This document shows, one piece after another, positions 34,506 through 44,900 of a stretch of 64,000 bases of DNA. The translations under genes were made by a program, and so were the position numbers. Source of the DNA: Verrucomicrobiaceae bacterium (GTDB lineage: Bacteria > Verrucomicrobiota > Verrucomicrobiia > Verrucomicrobiales > Verrucomicrobiaceae); assembly GCA_016795485.1 (NCBI GenBank), contig JAEUHM010000007.1, forward strand, positions 118,727 through 182,726. The letters run 5' to 3'. Each line of letters opens with the position of its first letter. The first letter of the stretch is position 1. The notes under the pieces were generated by a model that was given only the letters and a program-made list of their open reading frames with translations, did no database searches and was not told where the DNA came from.

Positions 34506-35335
34506 CTGATCTTTACCACCCCAACGGTGATGTTGTCCTGCCGATCGTAGTTGATTCGGCGAATGGAAAAGATGATCGCATCCGCTATCTTGTCCGCAGT
34601 GGTGTGTTTTCCAAAGCTGAGAAGGTCTTCCAACTGTTTGTTAGACAGGGTGAAGATTCCGTCAGAGGCAGCAATGATGATGTCGCCCTTATTGAGTGGC
34701 ACAGGGTCCATGACCGTGTCGACGAGGGTCATTGGGACGCCTAGCAAGGCTGACTGGAGGGTGTGGCGATCTGGGTGATGAGCGGCCTCCTCAGGGGTGA
34801 TCTCGCCTTTTGCAACTCGTTCATCAAGCATCGGTGCGAGGGAGTGATCGGCATTCAGGCGGATCAGTTTGCCCTCTCGGAAGAGGAACAGGGGTGAATC
34901 TCCAACACTGATCCACTGAAGCGTGGTAGGGGTGATGATCACACCCACGAGCGTAGTGCCCATCATCTGCTCCACCTGGGGCAGACGGCTCGACATCATG
35001 CCGATGGTTTCATTTGCGGCCTCAAGGGCCACGCGCAATCTCCAAGAACCAGAGAGCTCGTTTTCATGGAACGCCTTAATGAATGCTCCAACGGCTAGAT
35101 AGCTCGCCACACTTCCACCCGTGTGTGCGCCGAGGCCATCCCCAACAACCAAGAGCAACTTGCTGAGCGGCTCTTCTTCTGGGCTAGTTGCATCCGCGAA
35201 CGAATAGTAGTCTTCCTGGTTCTCGCGCCGACCACGATGCTGGCGGGCCGCAAAGTCTCGTTCTTGGACAAAGCTACGGAATGAGGTGATACCGCTCGGG
35301 AGTGCGACAGGCTGAGATTTGCTACGGGCGGCCAT
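34502..35335 (-). CDS. PP2C-family serine/threonine protein phosphatase
   Basis: 277 aa. PPM motifs in order: RENQEDYYSFAD, LLLVVGDGLGAHTGGSVASY (metal-binding Asp and Gly-Gly), TTLVGVIITPTTLQWISVGD, DIIIAASDGIFTLS and DRQDNITVGVV. The Asp residues expected to bind two Mn/Mg ions are present. An N-terminal segment of about 30 residues precedes the domain. It is likely the partner of Hanks-type kinases encoded elsewhere; none is in the window. Cytoplasmic, no signal peptide. It ends within four bases of the glycerate kinase stop on the other strand. Confidence 0.9.
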   Translation of the reverse strand: MAARSKSQPVALPSGITSFRSFVQERDFAARQHRGRRENQEDYYSFADATSPEEEPLSKLLLVVGDGLGAHTGGSVASYLAVGAFIKAFHENELSGSWRLRVALEAANETIGMMSSRLPQVEQMMGTTLVGVIITPTTLQWISVGDSPLFLFREGKLIRLNADHSLAPMLDERVAKGEITPEEAAHHPDRHTLQSALLGVPMTLVDTVMDPVPLNKGDIIIAASDGIFTLSNKQLEDLLSFGKHTTADKIADAIIFSIRRINYDRQDNITVGVVKIS

Positions 35336-35347
35336 TTGGAGATGAAC

Positions 35348-36475
35348 TTATTCGGCTGAAAAGGAAAAGGTGGTGCGTTGGCTGTATTTCCCACCAGGAC
35401 GAAGGATTGTGGACGGGAAGTTGGCGTGGTTGGGACTGTCAGGAAAGTGCTGCGTCTCCAGACAAAACGCAGCGTGACGCCCATAGCGCGCACCAGCCTT
35501 GCCTGCCACGTCTTTCATGTGATTGGCCGTGTAGAGTTGCACTGCCGGGCAAGTTGTCTTCACCTCCATGAATCTCCCGCTCTTGGTGTCGTTTACGCGA
35601 GCACATGGCTTTAGACCAGCATCTTTGCTGGCCAGAATGAAGTTGTGATCGTAGCCGCTGCCTTGCTTTAGGGCCACAAAGTCCGCAGTGATTCGCTGTC
35701 CGATGCGATGAGGTGAAGAAAAATCCAAGGGTGTACCAGCCAACTTGGCAATCTCACCTGTAGGGATGAGATCATCATCCGTGACGGTGTAGCTGTCGGC
35801 AAACAGCGTCAGTTCGTGGTCGAGAATGTCTCCCTGGTCATGTCCGGCTAGGTTGAAGTAGCTGTGATTGGTCAAATTGACGACTGTCGCCTTGTTGGTC
35901 TCAGCCTCGTAGTCGATGGCCAGCACCCCGTTTTGGTCGAGGGTGTAAGTCACAACACACTTCAACTCACCTGGATACCCTTCTTCGCCGTCGGCACTGA
36001 CATAACGCATCGCAACACCCACAGCACTGTCCTTGGAAAACGTCTCCGCATTCCAGACCTTTTTGTCGAAGCCGGATTTGCCGCCATGAAGGGTATGTTT
36101 GGCGTTTCCACCTTTGGTGATCTTGTATTCGGCTCCATCGAGCGTGAATGACGCATTGGCAATGCGGTTGGCGTAACGCCCAGTGATCGTTCCAAAGAAC
36201 GGATGCCCAGCCTCGTAGTCCCCAATGCTGTCTTTGCCCAGAACGATGTCTGCTGCCTTGCCGGACTTATCGGGCACCAGCAGAGACACGATGATGCCGC
36301 CGTAATTGGTGATCTTGGTCGTGACCGAACCATTGCTGAGAGTGAATAGGCTGACGGGGGTGCCATCTTTGGTCTGGCCCCAGGGTTCGTTAGTGATCGT
36401 CATCTTTTCGGCAGTTTTTGAGTCAGCGGCAAAGGCAAGGAGAAGCCCAAGGGAAAGGGTGAGTAGCCTGAACAT
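35348..36475 (-). CDS. Aldose 1-epimerase (galactose mutarotase), exported
   Basis: 375 aa from ATG 36475 (MFRLLTLSLGLLLAFAADSK); the frame is open for 77 more codons upstream but these lack a signal and homologous features. Signal peptide about 1-17. GalM features: NYGGIIVSLLVPDKSGKAAD, RYANRIANASFTLDG, LHGGKSGFDKKVWNAE, VVNLTNHSYFNLAGHDQGD with the catalytic His, and CLETQHFPDSPNHANFP carrying the catalytic Glu. It interconverts alpha- and beta-anomers of hexoses, here outside the cytoplasm. 12 bp downstream of it lies the PP2C gene. Confidence 0.92.
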   Translation of the reverse strand: MFRLLTLSLGLLLAFAADSKTAEKMTITNEPWGQTKDGTPVSLFTLSNGSVTTKITNYGGIIVSLLVPDKSGKAADIVLGKDSIGDYEAGHPFFGTITGRYANRIANASFTLDGAEYKITKGGNAKHTLHGGKSGFDKKVWNAETFSKDSAVGVAMRYVSADGEEGYPGELKCVVTYTLDQNGVLAIDYEAETNKATVVNLTNHSYFNLAGHDQGDILDHELTLFADSYTVTDDDLIPTGEIAKLAGTPLDFSSPHRIGQRITADFVALKQGSGYDHNFILASKDAGLKPCARVNDTKSGRFMEVKTTCPAVQLYTANHMKDVAGKAGARYGRHAAFCLETQHFPDSPNHANFPSTILRPGGKYSQRTTFSFSAE

Positions 36476-36641
36476 ACGCTGGTGGTTGAGTCGTGGTTTG
36501 AATGTTAAATCTCGCCTGTCCGCCGGGAGGCTGCAAGCGCGGAAGACAATTGTCGTCTTCCAACAAGGGGCCTTCATTGATTTCAGGGGAAACTGACCGA
36601 GATTGCGCACGTTAATCCCCCCAATGAGAATACCCTTCTGA

Positions 36642-38942
36642 ATGTCCAAGCGATTGGACCAACCTCGCAAGGCCAAGGAGTCAGCCGCAAAGCCCGGTCG
36701 GTTCACTCCGGCGTGGTGGCAGGTGTGCGTTGCGTTGGCATTGCTCTTTCTAAGCTACTCGCCGGCGTTGAATGGAACTTTTGTGTGGGACGATGATGCT
36801 TGGACAGAGCGTTTGCTGCCGTTGTTCCAGTCCTGGGATGGACTTTTGCGGATTTGGAAGAATGACCCGCTTCTCCAACAATACTACCCGCTCACGGCCA
36901 CGACGTTTTGGATCGACTGGAACCTGTGGGGAAACTGGACGCTTCCGTATCACGTCTTTAATGTGCTCTCGCATGGTGTGGCGGCTTTTCTACTGGGTTT
37001 CATTCTGGCCCGGTTGGAGGTGCGGGGTGCGTGGCTTGCAGCGTTGATCTTTGCGTTCCATCCCGTGATGGTCGAGTCGGTTGCTTGGATCACCGAACGC
37101 AAGAACGTCCTCTCATTGGCTCTCACCTTGGGATCGTTGTGTGCCTACGGGCACTATCGCTACTGGTGGGAATCGCCAGGATACAAACCCCGCCCGATGC
37201 TGACTTATTGTCTAGCAGTCGCATTGTTCGTGGCTGCTCTTTTGTCTAAAGTGACGGCTTATGTTCTGCCGCCAGTAATGCTTCTCATTCCGTGGTGGAA
37301 GCACGGCAGGGGTCATTGGCGAGACTGGATATCAGCCGCTCCATTCTTCGTGATTGCGGCCGTCGTGGGCAGTCTGGTTTGGTGGATGGAGATGTATCAT
37401 GTAGGTGCAGAAGGTGAGGAGTTTCGCGCGTCCATTGCTGAACGTGTGGTGAGTGCGGGTCGAGCATTTTGGTTTTATCCATGGAAGCTCCTGCTGCCGA
37501 TCAACCTCTGCTTCATCTACCCGGATTGGAGGGAAGTGGGCGTGCAATGGCATGACTGGTTATGGCTGGCCGCTGCTGCCATCATCCTTGTCTTGGCCTT
37601 TAGGAATTGGAACCGCGGCCTTCAGCTGTGCTTAGCCTTGTATCTCATCGCTCTCTTTCCAGTCAGTGGCCTTCTCAATGTCTATGGTGCTTTGTTCTCT
37701 CCAGTGTGGGATCACTGGGCGTATGTTCCGGGCATCGCTGTCCTCATTCCGCTCGCTGCTTGGCTTGTGAGATGGCGGTTGATCGCGGCGGCATTTGTCT
37801 TGGCGCTAGCAGCCCTGACGTTGATCAACTCACGGCAATATTCATCTCGTGAGGCACTTTGGTTGGCGACCATCGACAAGAATCCTCGGGCATGGATTGC
37901 CCTCAACAATCACGGCCTTGCTTTGGCGATGGAAGGTAAGCTTGATGAAGGGATCGAGTTTCTGAAGCGAGCTATTGCCGTTCGCCCGGTGTACCCGAAG
38001 GCCTACAACAACCTCGCTGGAGCGTACATGCGGCAGAAGGACTACGAAGCCGCCGTTGAAGCCTCGGAGATCGCCGCCACACAAGACCCTACTCACGCAG
38101 GCATCGCTCGCATGAACATCGGAGGAGCGCTGTTCATGCTAGGAAGAAAAGAGGAAGCGTTGGAACAGTTCTACGCTGCCGTTTATCAGTGGCCGACGAA
38201 CGCGATGTTCTGGTCCAATCTGGCCCAAGTCCAGGCCGCTGCGGGTGAGGCAGAGAAAGCGCAGAGTTCATTGGCTCAAGCTCAGAACTTGAAAGGTCGT
38301 CAGGAGACTACAAACCCAACGAAGGTTTCAGCCGACGATCATTTCGAGCAAAGCGAGGTGATGATGCGAAATGGCCAACAGCGTGAGGCTGTGGCGCGGT
38401 TGATTTCAGTCGTGGATGCCGATTCTCACCATGCAAAGGCCTCCAATGCGCTCGCAGATGTCTACTTGCAGCGCAATCAGCCCAACAAGGCGCTGCGATT
38501 GCTTCAGACACGACTTCATGACGACCCGAGTGACTCGCTGGCGTTGTTCAACCTTGCAGTGGCTCAATCTCAACTCGGTCAGTTTGCTGACTCGAAACGC
38601 AGTTACGAATCGGTGCTGAAACTCGCCCCAAAACATGCCGGAGCGCTCAATAATCTCGCTTGGTTGCTCTCAACTTGCCCAGACGAAGCCATCCGCGATG
38701 GCAAGCGGGCCCAAGCTTTGGCTCAAGCTGCGATCGAAGAACAACCAGGTGCACTTCCTGTGCTCAAACGCACCTTGGCGGCTGCTTTGGCAGAGGCAGG
38801 GGACTACGTTGGAGCCAAGACAGTTGCAGAGGAAGCGTTGGCGGCTGCGGGAGGTAATCAGGCGCTGGAGGCAAGCCTCAAGTCGATGATTGATGCATTC
38901 ACCGCAGGTCAACCGATCCGCGAAAAGTTGCCAAGTCCGTGA
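36642..38942 (+). CDS. TMTC-like multi-pass membrane protein with C-terminal TPR repeats
   Basis: 766 aa. Residues about 25-410 hold roughly 10 transmembrane segments with an early acidic loop (NGTFVWDDDAW) and FAFHPVMVESVAWITERKNV, the hallmark sequence of TMTC/DUF1736-type proteins, which are GT-C-fold mannosyltransferases in animals. Residues about 425-750 contain TPR units such as GLALAMEGKLDEGIEFLKRA, YNNLAGAYMRQKDYEAAVEA and LADVYLQRNQPNKALRLLQT. A glycosyltransferase role is possible by analogy; bacterial members are uncharacterised. It stands alone, convergent with psd (2 bp between stops). Confidence 0.85.
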   Translation: MSKRLDQPRKAKESAAKPGRFTPAWWQVCVALALLFLSYSPALNGTFVWDDDAWTERLLPLFQSWDGLLRIWKNDPLLQQYYPLTATTFWIDWNLWGNWTLPYHVFNVLSHGVAAFLLGFILARLEVRGAWLAALIFAFHPVMVESVAWITERKNVLSLALTLGSLCAYGHYRYWWESPGYKPRPMLTYCLAVALFVAALLSKVTAYVLPPVMLLIPWWKHGRGHWRDWISAAPFFVIAAVVGSLVWWMEMYHVGAEGEEFRASIAERVVSAGRAFWFYPWKLLLPINLCFIYPDWREVGVQWHDWLWLAAAAIILVLAFRNWNRGLQLCLALYLIALFPVSGLLNVYGALFSPVWDHWAYVPGIAVLIPLAAWLVRWRLIAAAFVLALAALTLINSRQYSSREALWLATIDKNPRAWIALNNHGLALAMEGKLDEGIEFLKRAIAVRPVYPKAYNNLAGAYMRQKDYEAAVEASEIAATQDPTHAGIARMNIGGALFMLGRKEEALEQFYAAVYQWPTNAMFWSNLAQVQAAAGEAEKAQSSLAQAQNLKGRQETTNPTKVSADDHFEQSEVMMRNGQQREAVARLISVVDADSHHAKASNALADVYLQRNQPNKALRLLQTRLHDDPSDSLALFNLAVAQSQLGQFADSKRSYESVLKLAPKHAGALNNLAWLLSTCPDEAIRDGKRAQALAQAAIEEQPGALPVLKRTLAAALAEAGDYVGAKTVAEEALAAAGGNQALEASLKSMIDAFTAGQPIREKLPSP

Positions 38943-38943
38943 G

Positions 38944-39876
38944 TCAGGTCCACTGACCAGCGACTTCACCCATTTTGGCGTAAATCTCGCGTCCTTCGGT
39001 TGAGTGAGTCCGCAAATCGTCTGCCCACTTGACTGCGCCCGAGGGCAGAACGAGCACCACCGTCGAGCCGCCGAACAAAAAAGTACCTTTCTCTTGTCCT
39101 TTGCGAACTTTTCCAGGTGAACTGGTGTGAACGATCTTGCCAACGCACGTCGCGCCCACTTCCACGAAGTAACCTGTGGAGCCATTGGCCAACTCCAGCT
39201 CCGTTACGCAGCGCTCGTTCTCCCAAAGGATCGAAGGACGCTTAATCAGCGCCAGTGGACTTACAGAATACAATGGACCCGTCAGGCGTTGGGGTAGACT
39301 TGCAACTGCATCGACCGGAAAGTGAAAGCGATGGTAGTCTGTTGGACACAGGCGGGAGATCAAGACGCTGCTAGGCCCAATTTGGCGACCAACCATTGCC
39401 GAAACATCAAACGAGACGCCCTTCAGCATGTAATCCTGACCTGGTTCGATGAGTAAATGCCGGCCATCCGCAGGAAAGACGACAGAAGATGGTGAATCGT
39501 CGATTGGGCGCGCTTCAGGCTTCAATTTGCGAGAGAAGAACTCATTAAATGAGCGAAATGAAGACGCAGGAGCCGCAAACTCAGCCTCGTCTAAGCCATA
39601 TTTGGCAATGAACGGAACAACGCGGTCCTTGCTGGACGGACGGTCCATAAGCCAACCGTAGTAGCGCGAGAAAATCGCGCGCTTCACAAAGGCGTGCAGG
39701 GCGAGCTTGCCCAGCGGGTTACCATAAACCCATCGCAACGAAGCTTCTCCATAGATGGCTTCTTGCTCCAGTGCGCCTGTGTGGCGGTTGAAGAAAACGA
39801 TGGGCGGGTGCTCCACGGCTTGCACTAAACTTTGATCCAACTCTTTGCTTTGCTGCTCTTTAGCACTGCCTCGCAA
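38944..39876 (-). CDS. psd: Phosphatidylserine decarboxylase proenzyme
   Basis: 310 aa from ATG 39876, which lies inside the upstream oxidoreductase gene; a GTG at 39825 that shares a base with that gene's stop (TAGTG) is a reasonable alternative start. Family features: FRSFNEFFSRKLKPEARPI, FPADGR (Asp138), DYHRFHFP (His182/185) and the self-cleavage site GGST (Gly270-Ser271). Cleavage before Ser271 creates the pyruvoyl group. It converts phosphatidylserine to phosphatidylethanolamine at the inner membrane. The sequence follows the longer subtype found in chlamydiae and verrucomicrobia. Confidence 0.92.
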   Translation of the reverse strand: MRGSAKEQQSKELDQSLVQAVEHPPIVFFNRHTGALEQEAIYGEASLRWVYGNPLGKLALHAFVKRAIFSRYYGWLMDRPSSKDRVVPFIAKYGLDEAEFAAPASSFRSFNEFFSRKLKPEARPIDDSPSSVVFPADGRHLLIEPGQDYMLKGVSFDVSAMVGRQIGPSSVLISRLCPTDYHRFHFPVDAVASLPQRLTGPLYSVSPLALIKRPSILWENERCVTELELANGSTGYFVEVGATCVGKIVHTSSPGKVRKGQEKGTFLFGGSTVVLVLPSGAVKWADDLRTHSTEGREIYAKMGEVAGQWT

Positions 39877-40994
39877 AGCTTGACTTCGTGGTGGCCATCC
39901 TCGGCAGTGGCGAATAGGGCAGGGGACTTCTTCCCGCTGGCGATGTGCTCATACACGGCACGATAATGCATTTTGTGAGCATCGCTGAAGCCTTCAGGGT
40001 GTCCTCCCGGATAGTCGGTGAAACCCTTCACGTCCTCTGTAAAACCTGCCGTATTACGTTGCAAAATCATGTTAGGTTCATCACGCCGACCGTAGGTAAT
40101 CTCGTTGGGCTGCTGAAGTTCCCACTGAACACTGCCTTTGGTGCCGTAGATTCCAAAGTAGAGACTGCACTTCCAGCCTGCCGCCACTTGGGAGATAGCA
40201 GCGCTTGCATGGACGCCGTTGGCATAGCCGTGCTTCGACTTACCAAACTTCAACAGCACGCTGCCAAAGTCCTCCGTATCCACTTTATAGGGCACCATTT
40301 TCTTTGGGTCTATCTTGGCGAAAGTTTGCACCTCACCCTTGGGTCTTAAGCGTGTTTTATGAAACGTTTCGATATGAGCGAAAACGGATTCGGCGCGTGC
40401 TCCGAGCACGAAGGACACAGCGTCGATCCAGTGAGTGCCAATGTCGCCTACGGCACGCAGTTTACCGCCCTCAGCGGCCATCACACGCCAGTTGTAATCG
40501 GTTTCGTGCAGCAGCCAGTCTTGGAAGAAGTGCCCCTGGACATGAATGATCTGGCCCAAGTCACCGCGTTGCACCATCGCGCGCATTTGAAGGATGGCAG
40601 GGAAGAAGCGGCACATGTAATTGACCGCAAACACTGGCGAACTCTTCTTCTTCACCGCAGCCACCACCTTGGCCGTCTCATCGGTCGTCATTCCTAGCGG
40701 CTTTTCACAGATGACGTGCTTTCCAGCTTTCAGCGCCATGAGAGATTGGTCGACGTGCACCTTGTTGGGCGAGGTGATGTGCACCACATCAATGTTCGGG
40801 GAGGCATACATAGCTTCCACATCATAGTCGCCGTAAACCTCGGGGATGCCCCACTGCTCAGCCATGGCGTGGGCAGACTTCGTTGAGCCGCAGATGGCCG
40901 TTACTTGAACGCCGAGGCGCTTGAGTGCTTCGATGTGAACTGGGCCGATGAATCCAGTGCCGATGATTCCTGCTCTGAGTTGATGAAGTGGCAT
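39825..40994 (-). CDS. Gfo/Idh/MocA family oxidoreductase
   Basis: 389 aa. Rossmann loop AGIIGTGFIGPVHIEALKRL (GxGxxG), VICEKPLGMTTDETAKVV with EKP (about residue 96), and DIGTHWIDAVSFVLGARAES in the C-terminal domain with the catalytic His. The last third contains DYPGGHPEGFSDAHKMHYRA, often seen in the 'GFO_IDH_MocA_C3'-like members of planctomycetes and verrucomicrobia. NAD(P)-dependent sugar dehydrogenase by family. Preceded by an MFS transporter 16 bp upstream, suggesting uptake and oxidation of the same substrate. Confidence 0.9.
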   Translation of the reverse strand: MPLHQLRAGIIGTGFIGPVHIEALKRLGVQVTAICGSTKSAHAMAEQWGIPEVYGDYDVEAMYASPNIDVVHITSPNKVHVDQSLMALKAGKHVICEKPLGMTTDETAKVVAAVKKKSSPVFAVNYMCRFFPAILQMRAMVQRGDLGQIIHVQGHFFQDWLLHETDYNWRVMAAEGGKLRAVGDIGTHWIDAVSFVLGARAESVFAHIETFHKTRLRPKGEVQTFAKIDPKKMVPYKVDTEDFGSVLLKFGKSKHGYANGVHASAAISQVAAGWKCSLYFGIYGTKGSVQWELQQPNEITYGRRDEPNMILQRNTAGFTEDVKGFTDYPGGHPEGFSDAHKMHYRAVYEHIASGKKSPALFATAEDGHHEVKLCEAVLKSSKAKSWIKV

Positions 40995-41010
40995 GACGCC
41001 CAGTCTGGCG

Positions 41011-42288
41011 TCAGTCTACTGGCGCTGCAACTTCATCCACGGCCTCACGCTCTGGGAGCAAAAGACCGATGAATGCTGCGGGAATGAACAGGAACGCCGC
41101 GAAATACATCGCCTCACGGACATCGACGTTGCTCTTGTAGATGCCAAAGAAGACCGTGCCGAAGGCAGCGATGATGCGGCCGATGTTGTAGCAAAATCCG
41201 GCCCCTGTGGTGCGGAGAAGCGTGGGGAATAGCGGTGGAAGGCACATCGTAAACAGTCCAAACACACCTTGGCACGCTCCGATGACGCAGAACCACCACA
41301 GCGTTGCGTTCCAGGACCATGTCGTGCTGAACAGCGTGAACATCGCGGCAAAATAGGCGAGCAGCATCCAGAAGACAGTTTTCCGGTAGCCCATGAGCTT
41401 GGCGAGACCGCCTGCAATGAAGTTTCCGATCAACGAGCCGAACATGATCCACATTAGCGCTGAGGCGGCGGCTTCATTCTGACCCACCTTGTCCAAGGCT
41501 GCGATCTCAGGCAGACCTTTAACGACTTTCGCCTGCCAGAAAAGAAACGCCCAATGCGCCGTGAGCGATACACCGCAAATGATCAATACTCGCCACGTCG
41601 TGCTTCGCACTTTGGGGCCGAAGAGCTCTGCAACTCGCGGCACTGCTTGCCCTTCTCGAGCCTTCTCCCACGCTTCCGTCTCTGGCACGGCTTTTCGAAT
41701 CCAAAGAGTGATCAGTGCTGGCAGGATCCCCACCAAGAATAGGTAGCGAGGCTCAAGATCAGCCATTAACCAGCCAGCTAGGCACGCCAGGAGCACGCCA
41801 CAGTTGACTGCACTTTGTAGGACGGCTGCAATCCACGGACGCCACGACTTTGGCCAGGTTTCTGACAGCAAAGACGCGCCCACAGCCCACTCTCCACCGA
41901 TGCCAAGCGCCGAGAGGAACCGGCAGAGCATGAGTTGCCACCAGTTCTGAGCAAAGAAGGAAAGCCCCGTGAAGGCTGCGTACGTCAGGATGGTGAGAAT
42001 AAGCGCACGACTACGGCCCAGCACGTCACCGAGGCGGCCAAAGAAGCCTCCACCGAGTGCCCAGCCAACCAGGAATGCTGCCTGGATGATGCTGCCTTTC
42101 TGCCCCACTTCTGGCGCGCTTTCTGGAAGGCTCATTAGCTGAGCAACAAACACCGTCCACACGAGTGTGTAGAGGTGCATGTCGAGTCCGTCGAACAACC
42201 AACCCAGCCATGCGGCAATGCCGCTCTTCCACTGATGCGGACTTAGGTCTCGCAGGTTTTTGATCTCGGGTGCGGCGGTCTGACTCAT
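41011..42288 (-). CDS. MFS transporter, sialate/aromatic-acid symporter-like
   Basis: 425 aa, about 12 hydrophobic segments. AAWLGWLFDGLDMHLYTLVW in helix 1 carries the Asp found in the sialic-acid/metabolite:H+ symporter (SHS/AAHS) groups, and FFGRLGDVLGRSRALILTI is the conserved loop 2-3 motif. ALGIGGEWAVGASLLSETWP is the family's helix 4-5 region. Predicted proton-driven uptake of an organic acid or sugar acid; substrate unknown. First gene of a three-gene operon with an oxidoreductase and, by overlap, psd. Confidence 0.88.
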   Translation of the reverse strand: MSQTAAPEIKNLRDLSPHQWKSGIAAWLGWLFDGLDMHLYTLVWTVFVAQLMSLPESAPEVGQKGSIIQAAFLVGWALGGGFFGRLGDVLGRSRALILTILTYAAFTGLSFFAQNWWQLMLCRFLSALGIGGEWAVGASLLSETWPKSWRPWIAAVLQSAVNCGVLLACLAGWLMADLEPRYLFLVGILPALITLWIRKAVPETEAWEKAREGQAVPRVAELFGPKVRSTTWRVLIICGVSLTAHWAFLFWQAKVVKGLPEIAALDKVGQNEAAASALMWIMFGSLIGNFIAGGLAKLMGYRKTVFWMLLAYFAAMFTLFSTTWSWNATLWWFCVIGACQGVFGLFTMCLPPLFPTLLRTTGAGFCYNIGRIIAAFGTVFFGIYKSNVDVREAMYFAAFLFIPAAFIGLLLPEREAVDEVAAPVD

Positions 42289-42345
42289 GGAATATAGGTC
42301 GACGATGCTGTCAGATACCGCCGCAGGATGAAAGAGAAACGATAA

Positions 42346-44424
42346 CTAGCCCGCGATGAAATACTTGAGCTTCACCATGATCGGAATGATGAGAATCGCG
42401 AGGATGTTGACCACCTTGATCATTGGGTTCACGGCAGGACCAGCGGTGTCCTTGTAAGGATCGCCCACGGTGTCGCCCGTTACGGCAGCTTGGTGGGCAA
42501 AACTTCCTTTGCCGCCGTGGTTACCTTCTTCCACATACTTCTTGGCGTTGTCCCATGCACCGCCGGAGGATGTCATGGCGATACCGATGAACAAACCAGT
42601 AACGATGGTGCCAATCAGCACGCCGCCGAGGGCTTCTTTTCCTAGCAGAGCCACTCCGATGACGAACAGAAGGGGCAGCAGAGCGGGAATGATCATCTGG
42701 CCAAGGGCAGCCTTCGTCACGATGTCCACGCACTGCTTGTAGTCAGGCGTGTCTTTGCCGGTGAGGATGCCGGGCTTCTCAGCAAGCTGACGACGAACTT
42801 CACGGACGACCGCGCCAGCGGCATTGCCCACCGCATCCATGCTGAAGGCAGTGAACAGATAAGGAAGCAGACCACCAATGAACATGCCAATGATCACCAT
42901 CGGGTCACTGAGGTCGAAGGCGATTGTTGAAACGTTCAGCGCGGCCTTCAGGTCTTCCACATAGGAGCCAAACAGCACCATGGCGGCCAATCCGGCCGAG
43001 GCGATGGCATAGCCTTTGGTGACAGCTTTCATGGTGTTGCCTACAGCATCAAGTTCGTCAGTGATCTTACGCGTCTCAGGCGACATTTCGGCCATGGCGG
43101 CCAGACCACCTGCGTTGTCGGTGATGGGGCCAAAGGCATCGAGAGAAATGATGATGCCGCTAAGGCTCAGCATGGAAACCACGGCGATCGCGATGCCATA
43201 AAGCCCTGCCCACTCAAAGCAGCCCCAGATGGAAGCGGCGATGCAAAGAACGGGAAGCAGCGTTGCGTGGTGACCCACACTGATGCCGGAGATGATGCCC
43301 GTGGCATGTCCGGTCTCGCAAGATTGTGCAATGCGGCGGACTGGATTGTGATGCGTGCTGGTGAAGTAGTTGGTGATCCAAACCACCACGAAGGTCAGAA
43401 CGAGACCAACTAGCGCGCAATTGAAGAGGTCATTGGAAGTGACCGTGAGATTGCCTACCTTGATCGCCGTTGGGAACATGGCGGAGGTCACCCACTTGAA
43501 GAGGCCCGCCGAGACGATCGTCGCCACGGCCACTCCGCCCATGAGAGCGCGAGTTGCATCCTGTTTGATGAAGTTCACAAACCCGATGCCGATGATGGAA
43601 GAGATGAGCGATAGGGCGCAAAGCACGAACGGATAAACCAGTGCTGCTTCTACACCAGGAACAGTGAGGAACGCTACGAGCACGCCACCGATGAGGCTTA
43701 CTGCGTAAGTCTCAAACACGTCGGCAGCCATCCCTGCACAGTCGCCTACGTTGTCGCCCACATTGTCAGCAATCGTTGCAGGATTGCGTGGGTCATCTTC
43801 AGGAAGATTTTGTTCGTTTTTGCCAACGAGGTCAGCACCCACGTCAGCGGCTTTGGTGTAGATACCACCGCCAAGACGGGCGAAAACCGAGATGAGTGAG
43901 CTACCGAGCGCAAGACCGACCAGTGCCTCAATGGCGTGCTTGGTGCCGTCGGCCCCACCGGACTTCTGCACGATGAAATAGAACAGAGCCACGCTCAGCA
44001 GTCCGAGTGCTACTACCAGTAGGCCAGTCACCGCACCACCATTGAATGCAACCTTGAGTGCTGGGTGCGAGCCCTGGGTGGCAGCTTGAGCTGTGCGGAC
44101 GTTGGCGCGCACGGCGATCATCATGCCGATGTAACCTGCGATCAAAGAGCAGACGGCTCCGATGATGAAGCCCACCGTGGCCGCATTGCCGCGCGCATAC
44201 CACACACCCACGGCCATTGGCACTGCGATGATCGACACTGCTCGCACTTGGCGACCGAGATAGGCTTGGGCACCCTCCTGCACGGCGCCAGCGATCTTGG
44301 CCATTTTTTCGTTCCCGGCTGAAGAGGCTAGGATCTTCTTGATCAGAATGATGGCGGCAACGAGCCCGACCACCGAAAAAGCGATGGAGAGGGGCAGTCC
44401 TTGATTAACGAGTAGCTGTGTCAT
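42346..44424 (-). CDS. hppA: Membrane-bound proton-pumping pyrophosphatase, K+-independent type
   Basis: 692 aa with about 16 transmembrane helices. Substrate-site motifs are complete: [20 protein letters not shown] and [20 protein letters not shown]. Near residue 450, [16 protein letters not shown] has Lys and Thr at the positions that, in the family, distinguish K+-independent H+-pumping enzymes from K+-dependent forms (Ala there). The enzyme couples pyrophosphate hydrolysis to proton export. The C-terminal motif [20 protein letters not shown] is also intact. Followed in the same direction by a DUF167 gene after a 118-bp gap on its upstream side. Confidence 0.95.
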   Translation of the reverse strand: MTQLLVNQGLPLSIAFSVVGLVAAIILIKKILASSAGNEKMAKIAGAVQEGAQAYLGRQVRAVSIIAVPMAVGVWYARGNAATVGFIIGAVCSLIAGYIGMMIAVRANVRTAQAATQGSHPALKVAFNGGAVTGLLVVALGLLSVALFYFIVQKSGGADGTKHAIEALVGLALGSSLISVFARLGGGIYTKAADVGADLVGKNEQNLPEDDPRNPATIADNVGDNVGDCAGMAADVFETYAVSLIGGVLVAFLTVPGVEAALVYPFVLCALSLISSIIGIGFVNFIKQDATRALMGGVAVATIVSAGLFKWVTSAMFPTAIKVGNLTVTSNDLFNCALVGLVLTFVVVWITNYFTSTHHNPVRRIAQSCETGHATGIISGISVGHHATLLPVLCIAASIWGCFEWAGLYGIAIAVVSMLSLSGIIISLDAFGPITDNAGGLAAMAEMSPETRKITDELDAVGNTMKAVTKGYAIASAGLAAMVLFGSYVEDLKAALNVSTIAFDLSDPMVIIGMFIGGLLPYLFTAFSMDAVGNAAGAVVREVRRQLAEKPGILTGKDTPDYKQCVDIVTKAALGQMIIPALLPLLFVIGVALLGKEALGGVLIGTIVTGLFIGIAMTSSGGAWDNAKKYVEEGNHGGKGSFAHQAAVTGDTVGDPYKDTAGPAVNPMIKVVNILAILIIPIMVKLKYFIAG

Positions 44425-44542
44425 TGTGGCTGGCTGAGGGGAGATATGTAAAGCCGGTTAGTCTAGCGGCCCCCTCGTAGCTATCAAGAATGAATTGGAA
44501 TCTTGAGAAAGTTGCTGGCCCGGATTCGTGAGCGGTGATCTT

Positions 44543-44827
44543 TCAACAAACCTTATTGAGCGCCTCGCTCATTCCAGCAGGTCCCTCCAGCACCTTCACT
44601 CGGCTAGAGGCACCACGGATGAGCTGAACCTGCCCACGTCCGCAGCCAACTAGCTCTGCCATGAAGCGAATCAGTTCCTCGTTAGCCTTTCCCTCCACCG
44701 GTGGGGCTTGAATCTTCACCATCAGGACAGGACGACCCTTCTCATCACTACCCCAGCCGAGGATCTCAGATTTACGTGCGTTCGGGGTGATGCGGCAGGT
44801 GATGGTCTCAGTCGATGCGTTTGCCAT
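44543..44827 (-). CDS. DUF167 (YggU) family protein
   Basis: 94 aa from ATG 44827 (MANASTETITCRITPNARKS); an earlier in-frame codon at 44860 is possible. The family signature VKIQAPPVEGKANEELIRFM is present, followed by VQLIRGASSRVKVLEG. Small, soluble, found across bacteria and eukaryotes; molecular role unknown. It lies upstream of hppA in the same direction and is divergent from the DUF1080 gene at 44901 (73 bp between the starts). Confidence 0.88.
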   Translation of the reverse strand: MANASTETITCRITPNARKSEILGWGSDEKGRPVLMVKIQAPPVEGKANEELIRFMAELVGCGRGQVQLIRGASSRVKVLEGPAGMSEALNKVC

Positions 44828-44900
44828 CGGGCAAGCAACTCTCAGTGCCCTCTGATGCAACGAGGCTTTTTCTGGTAGAGAATGCCGTGTTCTGCGTTAA